A stretch of DNA of 64,000 nt, taken from contig NZ_FTMJ01000014.1 in the NCBI RefSeq assembly GCF_900156095.1, positions 1 to 64,000 of the forward strand, written 5' to 3'. Below are positions 18,518 through 29,975 of this stretch, in pieces. Every line of letters begins with the position of its first letter. The stretch's first letter is position 1. The position numbers were made by a program, and so were the translations under genes. Below the pieces are notes generated by a model. It was given only the letters and a program-made list of their open reading frames with translations. It had not been told where the DNA came from and searched no databases. Source of the stretch: Aeromonas sp. RU39B. GTDB taxonomy: Bacteria; Pseudomonadota; Gammaproteobacteria; Enterobacterales; Aeromonadaceae.

Positions 18518-19881
18518 AGCTGGCATCGCTAGGTACTGCCAACCTGATGGCTCGCGCCGCCGAGACCCACCCGCTGACCTGGCGTCTGCGCGATGACGGG
18601 CAGCCAGTATGGCTCGACGAGTATCAGAGCAAGCAAGGCTATGACGCTGCCCGCAAAGCATTGAGCCAGATGAGCCCGGATGAGATCGTCAGCACCGTCA
18701 AGGATGCTGGTCTCAAGGGGCGTGGTGGTGCAGGTTTCTCCACCGGCGTGAAGTGGGGGCTGATGCCCAAAGACGAAAGTCTCAACATCCGCTATCTGCT
18801 GTGCAATGCCGACGAAATGGAGCCGAACACCTATAAGGACCGGCTCTTGATGGAGCAGCTGCCACACCTGTTGATCGAAGGCATGATCATCAGCGCTCGA
18901 GCGCTCAAGGCCTATCGTGGCTACATCTTCCTGCGCGGTGAATACGTCGATGCGGCAGCCAATCTGCGCCGCGCCGTCGAAGAGGCCAAAGCCGCCGGCC
19001 TGCTGGGTAAAAACATTCTTGGCTCCGGCTTTGATTTCGAGCTGTTTGTTCACACCGGCGCCGGTCGTTACATCTGCGGCGAAGAAACTGCGCTCATTAA
19101 CTCACTGGAAGGGCGCCGCGCCAACCCGCGTGCCAAACCGCCTTTCCCGGCCGTCTCGGGTGTGTGGGGCAAACCAACCTGTGTTAACAACGTCGAAACC
19201 CTGTGCAACGTACCGGCCATCATCGGCAACGGCGTCAGCTGGTATCAGAGCTTGGCGTTGCCCGGCTCGGAAGATCACGGCACCAAGCTGATGGGTTTCT
19301 CCGGCCGAGTCAACAACCCCGGTCTGTGGGAGCTGCCGTTCGGTATTACTGCCCGCACCCTGTTTGAAGAGTATGCCGGCGGCATGCGCGACGGTTACAC
19401 CCTCAAAGCCTGGCAACCGGGCGGTGCGGGCACCGGTTTCCTGCTGCCAGAACACCTTGATGCCCAGATGTATAGCGGCGGCATCGGCAAAGTTGGCACC
19501 CGGATGGGTACCGGTCTCGCCATGGCGGTGGATGACAGCATCAATATGGTCAGCCTGCTGCGTAACATGGAAGAGTTCTTTGCGCGCGAGTCGTGCGGCT
19601 GGTGCACACCCTGCCGTGATGGCTTGCCCTGGACGCTCAAGTTGCTGCGTGCCATCGAGCACGGTGAAGGCCAAACCGGTGATCTGGAAACGCTGGAGCG
19701 CCTCTGTCGCCAGCTTGGTCCGGGTAAAACTTTCTGTGCCCATGCCCCCGGTGCGGTTGAACCGCTTGGCAGTGCTATCAAGTATTTCCGCCCTGAATTT
19801 GAGGCCGGAATCAAAGGCGCTGGCGATAACCGCATGGCAATCAAGGGCGTGCAACCCAATCTTCTGGATCAGCGCTGGTAG
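18514..19881 (+). CDS. nuoF: NADH-quinone oxidoreductase subunit F (NADH/FMN site)
   Basis: A 455-residue subunit that oxidises NADH with FMN. Seen: [17 protein letters not shown] (FMN/NADH-binding Gly-rich loop), [19 protein letters not shown], and [12 protein letters not shown] for [4Fe-4S] cluster N3. It partners NuoE and NuoG in the dehydrogenase module. Start overlaps the nuoE stop by four bases. Confidence 0.97.
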   Translation: MKLASLGTANLMARAAETHPLTWRLRDDGQPVWLDEYQSKQGYDAARKALSQMSPDEIVSTVKDAGLKGRGGAGFSTGVKWGLMPKDESLNIRYLLCNADEMEPNTYKDRLLMEQLPHLLIEGMIISARALKAYRGYIFLRGEYVDAAANLRRAVEEAKAAGLLGKNILGSGFDFELFVHTGAGRYICGEETALINSLEGRRANPRAKPPFPAVSGVWGKPTCVNNVETLCNVPAIIGNGVSWYQSLALPGSEDHGTKLMGFSGRVNNPGLWELPFGITARTLFEEYAGGMRDGYTLKAWQPGGAGTGFLLPEHLDAQMYSGGIGKVGTRMGTGLAMAVDDSINMVSLLRNMEEFFARESCGWCTPCRDGLPWTLKLLRAIEHGEGQTGDLETLERLCRQLGPGKTFCAHAPGAVEPLGSAIKYFRPEFEAGIKGAGDNRMAIKGVQPNLLDQRW

Positions 19882-19905
19882 TCTGTCGCGAAGGAATCAT
19901 GCTGT

Positions 19906-22617
19906 ATGGCAACCATTCATGTTGATGGCAAAGAGTACGAAGTAGACGGCGCAGACAACCTGCTGCAAGCCTGTCTCTCCCTTGGCCTGGATATTCCCTA
20001 TTTTTGCTGGCACCCGGCGCTTGGCAGCGTCGGCGCCTGCCGCCAATGTGCGGTAAAACAGTTTCAAAACGCCGATGACAAGCGCGGCCGTCTGGTCATG
20101 TCCTGCATGACCCCCGCGACCGATGGCTCCTATATCGCCATCGAAGATGAAGAGGCGATCGAGTTTCGCAAAAGCGTGGTGGAGTGGCTGATGACCAACC
20201 ATCCGCATGACTGCCCGGTGTGTGAAGAAGGTGGCGCCTGCCACCTGCAGGATATGACGGTGATGACCGGCCACAACAGCCGTAATTACCGCTTTACCAA
20301 ACGCACCCACCAGAATCAGGATCTCGGCCCGTTTGTCGCCCATGAGATGAACCGCTGCATCGCCTGCTACCGCTGCGTCCGCTACTACAAGGACTATGCT
20401 GGCGGCGAAGATCTCGGCGTCTATGGTGCACACGACAACGTCTACTTTGGCCGGGTCAAAAGCGGTACTCTCGAGAGTGAATTTTCGGGCAACCTGGTTG
20501 AAGTCTGCCCCACCGGCGTGTTCACCGACAAAACCCACTCTGAGCGCTTTAACCGCAAATGGGACATGCAGTTCGCTCCGAGCGTCTGTCAACAGTGTTC
20601 AGTGGGCTGCAACATCAGCCCGGGCGAGCGTTATGGTGAATTGCGCCGCATTGAAAACCGCTTCCACGGCGCCATCAACCACTACTTCCTGTGCGACCGT
20701 GGCCGCTTTGGCTACGGCTGGGTCAACCTGCCCGAGCGCCCGCGTCAGCCGCTGCTGCGTGACGGCAGCACAGTCCGTTCTATCACCCGCGAAGGCGCGC
20801 TGGGTTATGCCACGACCGCACTGCGCAATGCCTCCGGCGTCATCGGTATCGGTTCGCCGCGTGCCAGCCTGGAGAGCAACGTCGCCCTGCGCGAGCTGGT
20901 CGGTGCCAGCAACTTCTCCTCTGGGATTGAACGCAGCGAATGGGAATGTCTGCAACTGATGCTCAAGGTCCTGACCGAGAGCGGCGTGCGCACTCCGAGC
21001 CTGCGTGACATGGAAGAGGCCGATGCCATTGTGGTGCTCGGTGAAGATGTGACCCAAACCGCAGCGCGTATTGCGCTGGCCCTGCGTCAAGCCGTCAAGG
21101 GCAAGGCCAAAGCCAAAGCCAAGGCGATGAAGGTTGATGAATGGCAAGTTGCTGCGGTTGCCACGTTGGGGCAACACGATCGCTGGCCGTTGCTTATCAC
21201 CGGCACCCATCAGAGCCGGCTCGATGATGTCGCCGAAGCCACTTGGCACGGCGCGCCGGTCGATCAGGCCCGCCTCGGTTTTGCCATCGCCCACCAGCTG
21301 CATAGCGATGCCCCGGCCGTTGCTGGCCTAGATACTACAACTACCGAACTGGCAACCGAATGGGCCGACCTACTTGGCAAGGCACAAAAACCGCTGATTA
21401 TCGCCGGTAGCCACGCCCGCACTCCGGCACTGATTGAAGCGGCAGCAAACCTTGCTCGTGCACTTAAGGCGCGCGGTCAGGAGAGCTCGCTGGCACTGGT
21501 TGGCGCTGAAGCCAACTCGCTGGGTCTGGCCATGCTCGGCGGCATGCCGCTTGAGCAAGCGTTCGAACAACTGGCCGAGAAACCGCAACAAGCGCTGGTT
21601 GTGCTGGAAAATGATCTCTATCGCCGCGCTGCTCACGATAGCGTGGATCGTGCCATCTCCCTGGCCCAGCATCTGATTGTGGTCGACCATCAGGAAACGG
21701 CCACGACCGCCAAGGCACATCTGGTACTGCCGGCAGCCACATTCGCCGAAGGTGATGGCACCCTGGTCAATATGGAAGGGCGCGCCCAGCGTTTCTTCCA
21801 GGTGTTTGATCCCAAGTGGTACCAGCAAGATCTGCTGGTGCAGGAGAGCTGGCGCTGGCTCGACGCCCTGCAAGGCGAACAACCGCGTTGGCCGCAGTGG
21901 CAACAGATCAGCGAGCTGTGCGCAACAGTCCATCCGTTGCTGGCTCGTATGAACGAAGCCGATCCCAACGCCAACCTGCGCATTCGCGGCATGAAGCTGG
22001 CGCGTGAACCGCACCGCTACAGTGGCCGCACCTCGATGCTGGCTGACAAGGATGTTCACGAGCCAAGAGTGGCGCAAGATCAGGACTCGCCGTTTGTCTT
22101 CTCAATGGAAGGCTATGCGGGCTCTCGTCAAGCCGTCTCTCAAGTGCCTTTCGCTTGGGCGCCGGGCTGGAACTCTCCGTCGGCCTGGAACAAGTTCCAG
22201 GATGAAGTGGGTGGCCACCTGCGTGCCGGTGATCCGGGTCGCCGCCTGATTGAGCCGGGTAATCAGCAACTGAGCTGGTTTGCCGCTCCCGCTGCCTATA
22301 GTGCGGTGCAAGAAGGCGTTCAAGTTGCCAGTCTGGCCCAGCTGTTTGGCAGCGAAGAGCTGTCGGCCAAGAGTCCGGTATTCCAAAAACGCATGGGCAT
22401 CCCGCAAGGGGTCATGAACCCGGCTGATGCCGCCAGATTACAGCTGGCCGTGGGCGACAAGATCGCCTTTGGCTGGGGCGGCCGTCACTGGCAATTTACC
22501 CTGCAACTGGATGAACACTTCCCCCATGGCCTACTGGGGCTGCCGCTCGGCATGGACGGCTTGCCGACTGCCCTGCAGCACTGCGTGCTGACCAATCTCA
22601 AGGAGGCGATTGCATGA
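19906..22617 (+). CDS. nuoG: NADH-quinone oxidoreductase subunit G
   Basis: A 903-residue iron-sulfur subunit. The N-terminal ferredoxin domain carries cluster N1b ([10 protein letters not shown] region). Next are [15 protein letters not shown] and [11 protein letters not shown] clusters N4/N5, with an additional cluster in CQQCSVGCN typical of E. coli-type NuoG. A degenerate molybdopterin-oxidoreductase fold follows. An unusual Lys/Ala tract (about residues 397-405) sits in the linker of this domain. The stop overlaps the nuoH ATG. Confidence 0.96.
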   Translation: MATIHVDGKEYEVDGADNLLQACLSLGLDIPYFCWHPALGSVGACRQCAVKQFQNADDKRGRLVMSCMTPATDGSYIAIEDEEAIEFRKSVVEWLMTNHPHDCPVCEEGGACHLQDMTVMTGHNSRNYRFTKRTHQNQDLGPFVAHEMNRCIACYRCVRYYKDYAGGEDLGVYGAHDNVYFGRVKSGTLESEFSGNLVEVCPTGVFTDKTHSERFNRKWDMQFAPSVCQQCSVGCNISPGERYGELRRIENRFHGAINHYFLCDRGRFGYGWVNLPERPRQPLLRDGSTVRSITREGALGYATTALRNASGVIGIGSPRASLESNVALRELVGASNFSSGIERSEWECLQLMLKVLTESGVRTPSLRDMEEADAIVVLGEDVTQTAARIALALRQAVKGKAKAKAKAMKVDEWQVAAVATLGQHDRWPLLITGTHQSRLDDVAEATWHGAPVDQARLGFAIAHQLHSDAPAVAGLDTTTTELATEWADLLGKAQKPLIIAGSHARTPALIEAAANLARALKARGQESSLALVGAEANSLGLAMLGGMPLEQAFEQLAEKPQQALVVLENDLYRRAAHDSVDRAISLAQHLIVVDHQETATTAKAHLVLPAATFAEGDGTLVNMEGRAQRFFQVFDPKWYQQDLLVQESWRWLDALQGEQPRWPQWQQISELCATVHPLLARMNEADPNANLRIRGMKLAREPHRYSGRTSMLADKDVHEPRVAQDQDSPFVFSMEGYAGSRQAVSQVPFAWAPGWNSPSAWNKFQDEVGGHLRAGDPGRRLIEPGNQQLSWFAAPAAYSAVQEGVQVASLAQLFGSEELSAKSPVFQKRMGIPQGVMNPADAARLQLAVGDKIAFGWGGRHWQFTLQLDEHFPHGLLGLPLGMDGLPTALQHCVLTNLKEAIA
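21106..21123 (+). repeat. Hexanucleotide repeat in nuoG (Lys/Ala tract)
   Basis: Three units of GCCAA(A/G) following GCAAG, encoding alternating Ala-Lys in the NuoG linker. The six-base period keeps the frame, so length could vary between strains without loss of function. Confidence 0.75.
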
Positions 22618-23579
22618 GTGATGACGTGCTCAACATGCTAATTGAGGTGGGCAAGGCACTGGTGATCCTGGTCGCCGTGATCGGTGCGGGCGCGTTCATG
22701 AGCTTTATCGAACGCCGTCTGCTCGGTCTGTGGCAGGATCGCCACGGCCCCAACCGGGTTGGTCCATTCGGTCTGCTGCAGCTGGCCGCCGACATGGTCA
22801 AAATGTTCTTCAAAGAGGACTGGATCCCACCCTTCGCCGATCGCCGTCTGTTTATTCTGGCGCCGATCATCGCGTTCACCGCCTTTATCCTGGCCTTTGC
22901 CGTGGTGCCGGTGACCCCGACTTGGGGTGTGTCCAACCTCAACGTTGGCCTGCTCTACATCCTGGCCATTGCCGGTATGGCGGTTTATGCGGTGCTGTTC
23001 GCCGGCTGGTCGAGCAACAACAAATACTCGCTGCTCGGTAGCCTGCGCGCCTCGGCCCAAACCCTCTCCTATGAGGTGTTCCTGGGTCTGTCGCTGATGG
23101 GGGTCGTCATCCAGGCCGGTAGCTTTAACCTGCGTGATATCGTCGAGTCGCAACGGGAGCTTTGGAATGTGGTTCCCCAGTTCCTTGGCTTTATGACCTT
23201 CCTGTTTGCCGGGGTGGCGGTCACTCACCGCCACCCCTTCGATCAGCCGGAAGCAGAACAAGAGCTGGCCGACGGTTACCACATCGAATACGCCGGTATG
23301 AAGTGGGGTCTGTTTTTCGTGGGCGAATATATCGGCATCGTGCTGGTCTCCTCGCTCATCGTGACCCTCTTCTTTGGTGGCTGGCATGGCCCCTGGCTGC
23401 CGCCCATCATCTGGTTTGCCCTGAAAACCGCCTGTTTCATCGTCTTCTTCATCCTGCTGCGGGCCTCGCTGCCGCGTCCGCGTTTTGACCAGGTGATGTC
23501 GTTTGGTTGGAAGGTCTGCTTGCCTGTGACGCTGCTTAACATGCTGGTCACCGGGGCAGTGGTATTGGTCAATGCGTGA
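22614..23579 (+). CDS. nuoH: NADH-quinone oxidoreductase subunit H
   Basis: A 321-residue, eight-helix membrane subunit that links the quinone cavity to the proton pumps. Characteristic loops: [20 protein letters not shown] and the acidic [20 protein letters not shown]. It starts with ATG overlapping the nuoG stop by four bases. Confidence 0.97.
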   Translation: MSDDVLNMLIEVGKALVILVAVIGAGAFMSFIERRLLGLWQDRHGPNRVGPFGLLQLAADMVKMFFKEDWIPPFADRRLFILAPIIAFTAFILAFAVVPVTPTWGVSNLNVGLLYILAIAGMAVYAVLFAGWSSNNKYSLLGSLRASAQTLSYEVFLGLSLMGVVIQAGSFNLRDIVESQRELWNVVPQFLGFMTFLFAGVAVTHRHPFDQPEAEQELADGYHIEYAGMKWGLFFVGEYIGIVLVSSLIVTLFFGGWHGPWLPPIIWFALKTACFIVFFILLRASLPRPRFDQVMSFGWKVCLPVTLLNMLVTGAVVLVNA

Positions 23580-23590
23580 GGCGAAATGAG

Positions 23591-24133
23591 ATGAAAATCT
23601 TCAGCATTATCGAGGGAGTTGGCTCCCAGCTGCGCAGCCTGGCCATGGTGTTTTCCCACGCCTGGCGGCCGCGTCAAACCCTGAATTACCCGGAGCAACA
23701 GGTCCCGCTGCCGCCACGCTATCGTGGTCGTATTGTGCTGACCCGCGACCCGGACGGCGACGAACGTTGCGTTGCTTGCAACCTCTGCGCCGTAGCTTGC
23801 CCGGTGGGCTGCATCTCGCTGCAAAAATCGGAGCGGGAAGATGGACGCTGGTACCCGGAGTTTTTCCGCATCAACTTCTCGCGTTGCATCTTCTGCGGCC
23901 TGTGTGAAGAGGCCTGCCCGACCACAGCCATTCAGCTGACCCCCGATTTCGAGATGGGCGAGTATCGCCGTCAGGATCTGGTGTACGAGAAAGAGGATCT
24001 GCTGATCAGCGGCCCCGGCAAATACCCGGATTACAACTTCTACCGCATGAGCGGGATGGCAATCGACGGCAAGCCCAAGGGCAGTGCCGAAAACGAAGCC
24101 AAGCCCATCGATGTGAAGAGCCTGTTGCCCTGA
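23591..24133 (+). CDS. nuoI: NADH-quinone oxidoreductase subunit I
   Basis: A 180-residue ferredoxin-like subunit with two [4Fe-4S] clusters, N6a and N6b: [15 protein letters not shown] and [16 protein letters not shown] at 23591 gives the family start MKIFSIIEG, with GAGG about 12 bases upstream. An in-frame GTG at 23576 overlaps nuoH and is less likely. Confidence 0.96.
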   Translation: MKIFSIIEGVGSQLRSLAMVFSHAWRPRQTLNYPEQQVPLPPRYRGRIVLTRDPDGDERCVACNLCAVACPVGCISLQKSEREDGRWYPEFFRINFSRCIFCGLCEEACPTTAIQLTPDFEMGEYRRQDLVYEKEDLLISGPGKYPDYNFYRMSGMAIDGKPKGSAENEAKPIDVKSLLP

Positions 24134-24142
24134 GGAGCGAGC

Positions 24143-24685
24143 ATGGAACTGCTTTTTTACGTGGCGGCCCTGGTCGCCATCTACTCCACCTTCCGGGTCA
24201 TCAGTACCAGCAACCCGATGCACGCGCTGCTGAACCTGATTGTCTCTCTGATCTCGGTCGCGGTGATCTTCTTTGTGCTCGGTGCGGCATTTGCCGGTGC
24301 CATGCAGGTGGTGGTTTATGCCGGCGCCATCATGGTGCTGTTCGTGTTTGTGGTGATGATGCTCAACCTGGGCTCGGCCAATGATCAGGAAAAACGCTGG
24401 TTGTCGCCTTCTACCTGGGTGGGACCGGCGCTGCTCTCAGCCGTGCTGCTGGGCTGTCTGGTTCATGGCATTACCGGTGTCACCGGTGGTCAACTGGGTG
24501 TTGATGAAGTCACTGCCAAGCAGGTCGGTATTGCCCTGTTTGGCCCTTATGTCATCGCCGTCGAGCTGGCCTCCATCCTGCTGCTGGCCGGTCTGGTCAC
24601 AGCCTGGCATCTGGGCCGTGAAGAGAAACCCGGTGAAGTCATCTCGGTACCGAAACCAAAAGGACAATCAGGAGGCGAGGCATGA
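24143..24685 (+). CDS. nuoJ: NADH-quinone oxidoreductase subunit J
   Basis: A 180-residue membrane subunit with about five helices. It contains the conserved [20 protein letters not shown] segment around the pi-bulge helix involved in proton coupling. It ends with the ATGA overlap with nuoK. Confidence 0.96.
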   Translation: MELLFYVAALVAIYSTFRVISTSNPMHALLNLIVSLISVAVIFFVLGAAFAGAMQVVVYAGAIMVLFVFVVMMLNLGSANDQEKRWLSPSTWVGPALLSAVLLGCLVHGITGVTGGQLGVDEVTAKQVGIALFGPYVIAVELASILLLAGLVTAWHLGREEKPGEVISVPKPKGQSGGEA

Positions 24686-24990
24686 TCAATATCCCCATGG
24701 AGCATGGTCTGCTGCTGGCAGCCATCCTCTTCTGTATCGGCCTGTGCGGTCTGCTTATTCGGCGCAACCTGCTGTTCATCCTGATGAGCCTAGAAGTGAT
24801 GATGAACGCCTCTGCTCTGGCATTTGTCGTGGCCGGAAGTCGCTGGCTGCAGCCTGATGGCCAGATCATGTACATCCTGGTGATTTCCCTGGCAGCCGCC
24901 GAAGCCAGTATCGGTCTGGCGATGGTGCTGCTGCTCTATCGTCGTTACCACACCCTGAATGTGGATACAGTGAGCGAGATGCGCGGATGA
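24682..24990 (+). CDS. nuoK: NADH-quinone oxidoreductase subunit K
   Basis: A 102-residue, three-helix antiporter-like subunit. It carries the two conserved membrane Glu residues (in MSLEVMMNA and in the [14 protein letters not shown] helix) needed for proton translocation. It overlaps nuoJ and nuoL by four bases each. Confidence 0.97.
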   Translation: MINIPMEHGLLLAAILFCIGLCGLLIRRNLLFILMSLEVMMNASALAFVVAGSRWLQPDGQIMYILVISLAAAEASIGLAMVLLLYRRYHTLNVDTVSEMRG

Positions 24991-26834
24991 GCCTGCTAAC
25001 CCTGACTTTCGTATACCCGCTGCTTGGCTGGCTGCTGCTGGCCTTCTCCCAAGGACGCTGGAGCGAGCAACGTGCGGCGCTTGTTGGCGTGGGCAGCATT
25101 GGTCTGTCGGCACTCACCACCTTGTGGGTGGGCATCGACTTTCTCGGCAACACACCCGAAAGTGGCGTGTTTACCCAAACCCTGTGGCAGTGGATCGCCA
25201 TCGGCAATCTCACCCCCGCATTTACTCTGTCGCTGGATGGGCTCTCGCTCACCATGATGGGAGTAGTGACCGGGGTGGGCTTCTTCATCCACCTGTTTGC
25301 CTCTTGGTATATGCGTGGTGAAGAGGGCTATTCACGCTTCTTTGCCTACACCAACCTCTTTATCGCCAGCATGATCTTCCTGGTGCTGGCCGATAACCTG
25401 CTGTTTGTCTATCTGGGTTGGGAAGGTGTCGGTCTGTGCAGCTACCTGCTGATTGGCTTCTACTACAAGGACAGAAACAACGGCGCAGCTGCCCTCAAGG
25501 CGTTCGTGGTCACCCGGGTTGGCGACGTATTCCTCGCCATCGGCCTGTTTATTCTGTATCGCGAACTGGGCACCCTCAACGTGCATGAACTGCTGGTGCG
25601 GGCGCCGACCATGCTCGAGCAGGGCTCCCCGGCGCTGTCGCTGGCTTGCCTGATGTTGCTCGGTGGTGCGGTCGGTAAATCTGCCCAGCTGCCACTGCAA
25701 ACCTGGCTGGCTGACGCGATGGCGGGTCCGACTCCGGTTTCGGCACTGATCCACGCCGCTACCATGGTGACCGCAGGTGTTTATCTCATCGCCCGCACCC
25801 ACGGTCTGTTTGTAATGGTGCCGGATGTGCTGCATCTGGTTGGCGTGGTCGGGGCAATTACCCTGTTGCTGGCCGGTTTTGCGGCACTGGTACAAACCGA
25901 CATCAAACGGATTCTGGCTTACTCCACCATGAGCCAGATCGGCTACATGTTCCTGGCGCTTGGCGTCGGAGCCTGGCAAGGCGCCATCTTCCACCTGATG
26001 ACTCACGCCTTTTTCAAGGCGCTGCTGTTCCTCTCGTCCGGTTCGGTGATCCTCGCCTGCCACCATGAGCAGAACATCTTCAAGATGGGCGGCCTGCGTA
26101 AAAGCCTGCCGCTTGTTTACCTCTGCTTCCTGGTCGGTGGTGCTGCGCTCTCTGCCCTGCCGCTGGTGACCTCGGGCTTCTACAGTAAAGACGCCATCCT
26201 GTGGCAAGTGCAGGCGGCGGGTCAGTCACCCCTGCTCTGGGCTGGTTTGGTGGGTGCGTTCCTGACCTCGGTCTACACCTTCCGTCTCATCTTTATCGCC
26301 TTCCACGGCGAAGAGAAGATCCATGCCCACGCCGGCCACGGTCTGGCTCACCATCTGCCACTGCTGGTTCTGCTGGTGCTCTCGACCGGTATCGGCGCCC
26401 TGATTGTGCCGCCGCTAGCAGGAGTATTGCCGGCAGGCCCCGGGGATCATGTGGAAGAGGGACGCCATAGCCTCGAGATCCTCTCTGGTATCGTGGCCAT
26501 CGCCGGTATAGCCGTCTCCGCCCTGCTATTTCTCGGTCAACGCCGTTTTACTACAGCACTGGGACAGAGTGCGCTGGGCCGCCCGATTGGCACCCTCTGG
26601 CTGCATGCATGGGGCTTTGACTGGCTCTATGACCGCCTGTTTGTCCGTCCGTTCCTGTTGCTAGCCCGCCTCAGCGGCCCGGACCCGGTGGACAAGGTGA
26701 TGGAATGGAGCGGCGCCTTGGCCCTGCTCGGTAACCGTGTGGTGGCGCTCAGCGTCACCGGCAAACTGCGCTGGTACGCCGCCTCGATCGGCGCGGGCGC
26801 TGTGCTGGTGCTGGCCGTGCTGTTGTTGGTGTGA
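24987..26834 (+). CDS. nuoL: NADH-quinone oxidoreductase subunit L
   Basis: A 615-residue Mrp-antiporter-like pump subunit with the long lateral helix at its C-terminus. Motifs: [37 protein letters not shown] and [19 protein letters not shown] (key Lys). Length matches E. coli NuoL (613). Coupled to nuoK by overlap; a stem-loop overlaps its stop codon. Confidence 0.97.
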   Translation: MSLLTLTFVYPLLGWLLLAFSQGRWSEQRAALVGVGSIGLSALTTLWVGIDFLGNTPESGVFTQTLWQWIAIGNLTPAFTLSLDGLSLTMMGVVTGVGFFIHLFASWYMRGEEGYSRFFAYTNLFIASMIFLVLADNLLFVYLGWEGVGLCSYLLIGFYYKDRNNGAAALKAFVVTRVGDVFLAIGLFILYRELGTLNVHELLVRAPTMLEQGSPALSLACLMLLGGAVGKSAQLPLQTWLADAMAGPTPVSALIHAATMVTAGVYLIARTHGLFVMVPDVLHLVGVVGAITLLLAGFAALVQTDIKRILAYSTMSQIGYMFLALGVGAWQGAIFHLMTHAFFKALLFLSSGSVILACHHEQNIFKMGGLRKSLPLVYLCFLVGGAALSALPLVTSGFYSKDAILWQVQAAGQSPLLWAGLVGAFLTSVYTFRLIFIAFHGEEKIHAHAGHGLAHHLPLLVLLVLSTGIGALIVPPLAGVLPAGPGDHVEEGRHSLEILSGIVAIAGIAVSALLFLGQRRFTTALGQSALGRPIGTLWLHAWGFDWLYDRLFVRPFLLLARLSGPDPVDKVMEWSGALALLGNRVVALSVTGKLRWYAASIGAGAVLVLAVLLLV

Positions 26835-26849
26835 CGGCTTGGCCGTCAC
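26831..26849 (+). other. Stem-loop at the nuoL/nuoM junction
   Basis: Perfect eight-base-pair stem GTGACGGC / GCCGTCAC with loop TTG. It begins one base before the nuoL TGA and is followed by CAAAATAAGAG rather than a T-run. It is therefore more likely a processing, stability or translation signal than a terminator. This is the only real gap (36 bases) in the nuoJ-N part. Confidence 0.7.
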
Positions 26850-26870
26850 CAAAATAAGAGAGCTGATATC

Positions 26871-28388
26871 GTGACTTTACTCTGGATCCTGCTCATCCCC
26901 TTCATCGGCGGCCTGCTGTGCTGGCAGGGCGAGCGCTTCGGCGCCCGCTTTGTTCGCATCGTAGCCCTGCTCTCGATGACTCTGGTGCTGCTCATCAGCG
27001 GATCGCTCTGGCTCGGCGGCAACTATGCCCTGCCCCAGGACGGTCTGGTGCAATGGAGCAGCGAATTGCGTCTTGCCTGGGTGCCGCGCTTTGGTATCGA
27101 CCTGCACCTGGCTGTAGATGGTCTCTCCATCCTGATGGTGGTGCTTACCGCCTTTATCGGCGTGTTGGCTATCCTCTGCTCCTGGAAGGAGATTGTTGAG
27201 CGGATTGGTTTCTTCCACCTCAACCTGTTGTGGATTCTGGGCGGCGTGCTCGGGGTCTTTATGGCGGTGGACCTGTTCCTATTCTTCTTCTTCTGGGAAA
27301 TGATGCTGGTTCCCATGTACTTCCTGATCGCCCTGTGGGGCCACTCGGTCAGTGATGGGCGCTCTCGCATCAATGCCGCCACCAAGTTCTTTATCTATAC
27401 CCAGGCTAGCGGCCTTATCATGCTGGTTGCAATTATCGGTCTAGTGCTGACTCACTACCATGCGACCGGTGTGTTCACCTTCAACTATCAGGATCTGCTG
27501 CATACCGAGATGAGCAGTGGTGTGCAATGGGTACTGATGCTCGGCTTCTTCATCGCCTTTGCGGTCAAGATGCCACTGGTACCCTTGCATGGTTGGCTGC
27601 CCGATGCGCACAGTCAGGCACCGACCGCGGGCTCGGTTGACCTGGCCGGGATCCTGCTGAAAACGGCGGCTTACGGTTTGCTGCGCTTTGCGCTGCCGCT
27701 CTTCCCCGAAGCATCGGCTGCCTTCGCGCCCTATGCCATGGTGCTCGGTGCCATCGGTATCTTCTACGGTGCGCTGGCTGCGTTTGCGCAGACCGATATC
27801 AAGCGTCTAGTGGCCTACACCAGCATCTCCCACATGGGCTTTGTGATGATCGCCATCTATTCGGGTACCGAGTTGGCTATCCAGGGCGCCATCGTGCAGA
27901 TGATTGCTCACGGCCTCTCTGCTGCCGGTCTGTTTATCATGTGCGGTCAGGTATACGAGCGATTGCATACCCGTGACCTGCGTGAAATGGGTGGACTCTG
28001 GAGCCGCCTGCGCTATCTGCCAGGTCTGATGATGTTCTTCTCGGTCGCCTCGCTCGGTCTGCCTGGCACCGGTAACTTCGTCGGCGAGTTCCTGATCCTG
28101 CTCGGCAGCTTCCCGGTAGCACCGCTGATGACCACGTTGGCCACCTTTGGTCTGGTGTTGGCTTCGGTTTATTCGCTCATCATGCTGCACCGCGCCAGTT
28201 TTGGTCCGGCCCGTGATGCCAGCCCGCTGCAAGCGCTGGATGGCCGCGAAATCACCATGATGCTGGTAATCGCAGGCCTTCTGGTGCTGCTGGGCCTCTA
28301 TCCCCAGCCGATTATCGACACCGCCAGTGCCAGTGTGGCCCAGGTGCTGCACTGGTATATGACCCCCACTGCCGGAGTGCTGCAATGA
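26871..28388 (+). CDS. nuoM: NADH-quinone oxidoreductase subunit M
   Basis: A 505-residue antiporter-like proton pump subunit with 14 helices. Seen: [20 protein letters not shown] (conserved Glu), [20 protein letters not shown] and [19 protein letters not shown]. It starts with GTG at 26871, with AAGAG about 8 bases upstream. Its TGA overlaps the nuoN ATG. Confidence 0.96.
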   Translation: MTLLWILLIPFIGGLLCWQGERFGARFVRIVALLSMTLVLLISGSLWLGGNYALPQDGLVQWSSELRLAWVPRFGIDLHLAVDGLSILMVVLTAFIGVLAILCSWKEIVERIGFFHLNLLWILGGVLGVFMAVDLFLFFFFWEMMLVPMYFLIALWGHSVSDGRSRINAATKFFIYTQASGLIMLVAIIGLVLTHYHATGVFTFNYQDLLHTEMSSGVQWVLMLGFFIAFAVKMPLVPLHGWLPDAHSQAPTAGSVDLAGILLKTAAYGLLRFALPLFPEASAAFAPYAMVLGAIGIFYGALAAFAQTDIKRLVAYTSISHMGFVMIAIYSGTELAIQGAIVQMIAHGLSAAGLFIMCGQVYERLHTRDLREMGGLWSRLRYLPGLMMFFSVASLGLPGTGNFVGEFLILLGSFPVAPLMTTLATFGLVLASVYSLIMLHRASFGPARDASPLQALDGREITMMLVIAGLLVLLGLYPQPIIDTASASVAQVLHWYMTPTAGVLQ

Positions 28389-29845
28389 CGTTTACTGCAT
28401 CTCAACTGCTGGCCTTGCTGCCTCTGCTGCTCACCAGCACCACCCTGGTGGTGCTGATGCTGGCCATCGCCTGGCGCCGTCATCATGAGCTCGCCTTTGC
28501 CGTGACGGTCGTTGGCCTTAACCTGGCTCTGATCTCGATTCCGTTCCTGCTCGAGAGCTTGCCGCAAGCGGTCACTCCGCTGCTGCATGTCGATCGTTAT
28601 GCCATGTTCTACTCGGCGCTGGTACTGGTTGGGGCACTGGCGACCTGTACCTTTGCCCGCAGCTGGCTCAAGACGCTGCCGGATAACCACGAAGAGTTTT
28701 ACCTGCTGCTGCTGATCGCCACTGCCGGTGGTCTGGTGCTGGCCTGCTCTCGTCATCTGGCATCGCTCTTTATTGGCATCGAAATGCTGACCCTGCCGAT
28801 GTTCGGCCTGGTTGGTTACGCCCGTGCCGAGCGCCACAGCCTGGAAGCCGGCATTAAGTACATGGTGCTGTCAGCGGCCTCCACCGGCTTCTTGTTGTTT
28901 GGTATGGCACTGCTCTATGCACAGGCTGGCAGCCTCGGCTTTGCCGACATTGGCAAGACGCTGGCCACCAGCCCGGCCCACCAACCGCTGCTGCTCGGTG
29001 GTATCGGTCTGATGCTGGTCGGTTTTGGTTTCAAGCTGTCGCTGGCGCCGTTCCACCTGTGGACTCCCGACGTTTACGAAGGGGCGCCGGCTCCGGTTGC
29101 CACCTTCCTGGCCACGGTCAGCAAGGTGGCGGTGTTCTGCGTGCTGCTGCGCTTCTATCTGGCGGTTCCGGCTACGGCTGAACCGGCCGTGCACTGGCTG
29201 CTGGCGGCAATGGCGGTGGTATCGATCGTGCTCGGTAACCTGCTGGCGCTGCTGCAAGGCAATATCAAGCGGATGCTGGGTTACTCCTCAATCTCCCACT
29301 TCGGCTACCTGCTGACCGTGGTTGTGGCCAGCCGTCTTGGCCAGATCCCGGAAGAAGCGGCGGGGGTTTATCTGCTGATGTACCTGCTGACCAGTCTCGG
29401 CTCGTTTGGCGTCGTCAGCATGATGTCCAGCCCCTATCAGGGCAAGGATGCCGACAGCCTGCATCACTATCGTGGCCTGTTCTGGAAGCGCCCCTACCTG
29501 ACCGCTGTGTTGACCGTCATGCTGCTCTCGCTGGCCGGTATTCCGCTGACACTTGGCTTTATCGGTAAGTTCTACCTGATTGGCGTCAGCGTGGAGGCGC
29601 AACTCTGGTGGCTGGCCGGTGCCATCGTGCTCGGCAGTGCCCTCGGTCTGTTCTACTACCTGCGGGTCATGATCACGCTGTTCCTGCGTGAACCCGGTAT
29701 GGTGCGCCGCGATGCAGAGCCGGGCTGGCACCTCTCATCTGGCGGTGTGGTGGTCTGGCTCTCCGCTCTGGCTGTGGTGCTGTTTGGTATCATGCCGCAG
29801 CCCGTCATCACGCTGGTGCGCAGCATGCTCTCCCTGCAATTCTGA
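28385..29845 (+). CDS. nuoN: NADH-quinone oxidoreductase subunit N
   Basis: A 486-residue antiporter-like pump subunit and last gene of the nuo operon. Motifs: [39 protein letters not shown] and [20 protein letters not shown]. Length matches E. coli NuoN (485). Followed by a strong terminator. Confidence 0.96.
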   Translation: MTFTASQLLALLPLLLTSTTLVVLMLAIAWRRHHELAFAVTVVGLNLALISIPFLLESLPQAVTPLLHVDRYAMFYSALVLVGALATCTFARSWLKTLPDNHEEFYLLLLIATAGGLVLACSRHLASLFIGIEMLTLPMFGLVGYARAERHSLEAGIKYMVLSAASTGFLLFGMALLYAQAGSLGFADIGKTLATSPAHQPLLLGGIGLMLVGFGFKLSLAPFHLWTPDVYEGAPAPVATFLATVSKVAVFCVLLRFYLAVPATAEPAVHWLLAAMAVVSIVLGNLLALLQGNIKRMLGYSSISHFGYLLTVVVASRLGQIPEEAAGVYLLMYLLTSLGSFGVVSMMSSPYQGKDADSLHHYRGLFWKRPYLTAVLTVMLLSLAGIPLTLGFIGKFYLIGVSVEAQLWWLAGAIVLGSALGLFYYLRVMITLFLREPGMVRRDAEPGWHLSSGGVVVWLSALAVVLFGIMPQPVITLVRSMLSLQF

Positions 29846-29852
29846 CCTCTCT

Positions 29853-29883
29853 TGCCCCCGGCCCAGTCCGGGGGCACGTTTTA
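29853..29883 (+). terminator. Terminator of the nuo operon
   Basis: Stem TGCCCCCGG / CCGGGGGCA with a six-base loop, then CGTTTT. It starts 8 bases after the nuoN stop. Confidence 0.88.
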
Positions 29884-29975
29884 AGGGTGTGCGCTACGCC
29901 ACATTTTGACGTAACAACACTCCGAGTCCGCTCCTCTCATCTGCTATAACGGCGCGCTAAAGAGAGGAGAAGTGC

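Noticed and set aside
13263-29845. Possibility that the stator genes belong to the nuo operon
   Set aside because: A 197-base gap with a large inverted repeat and unrelated function separates them; no evidence for one transcript.
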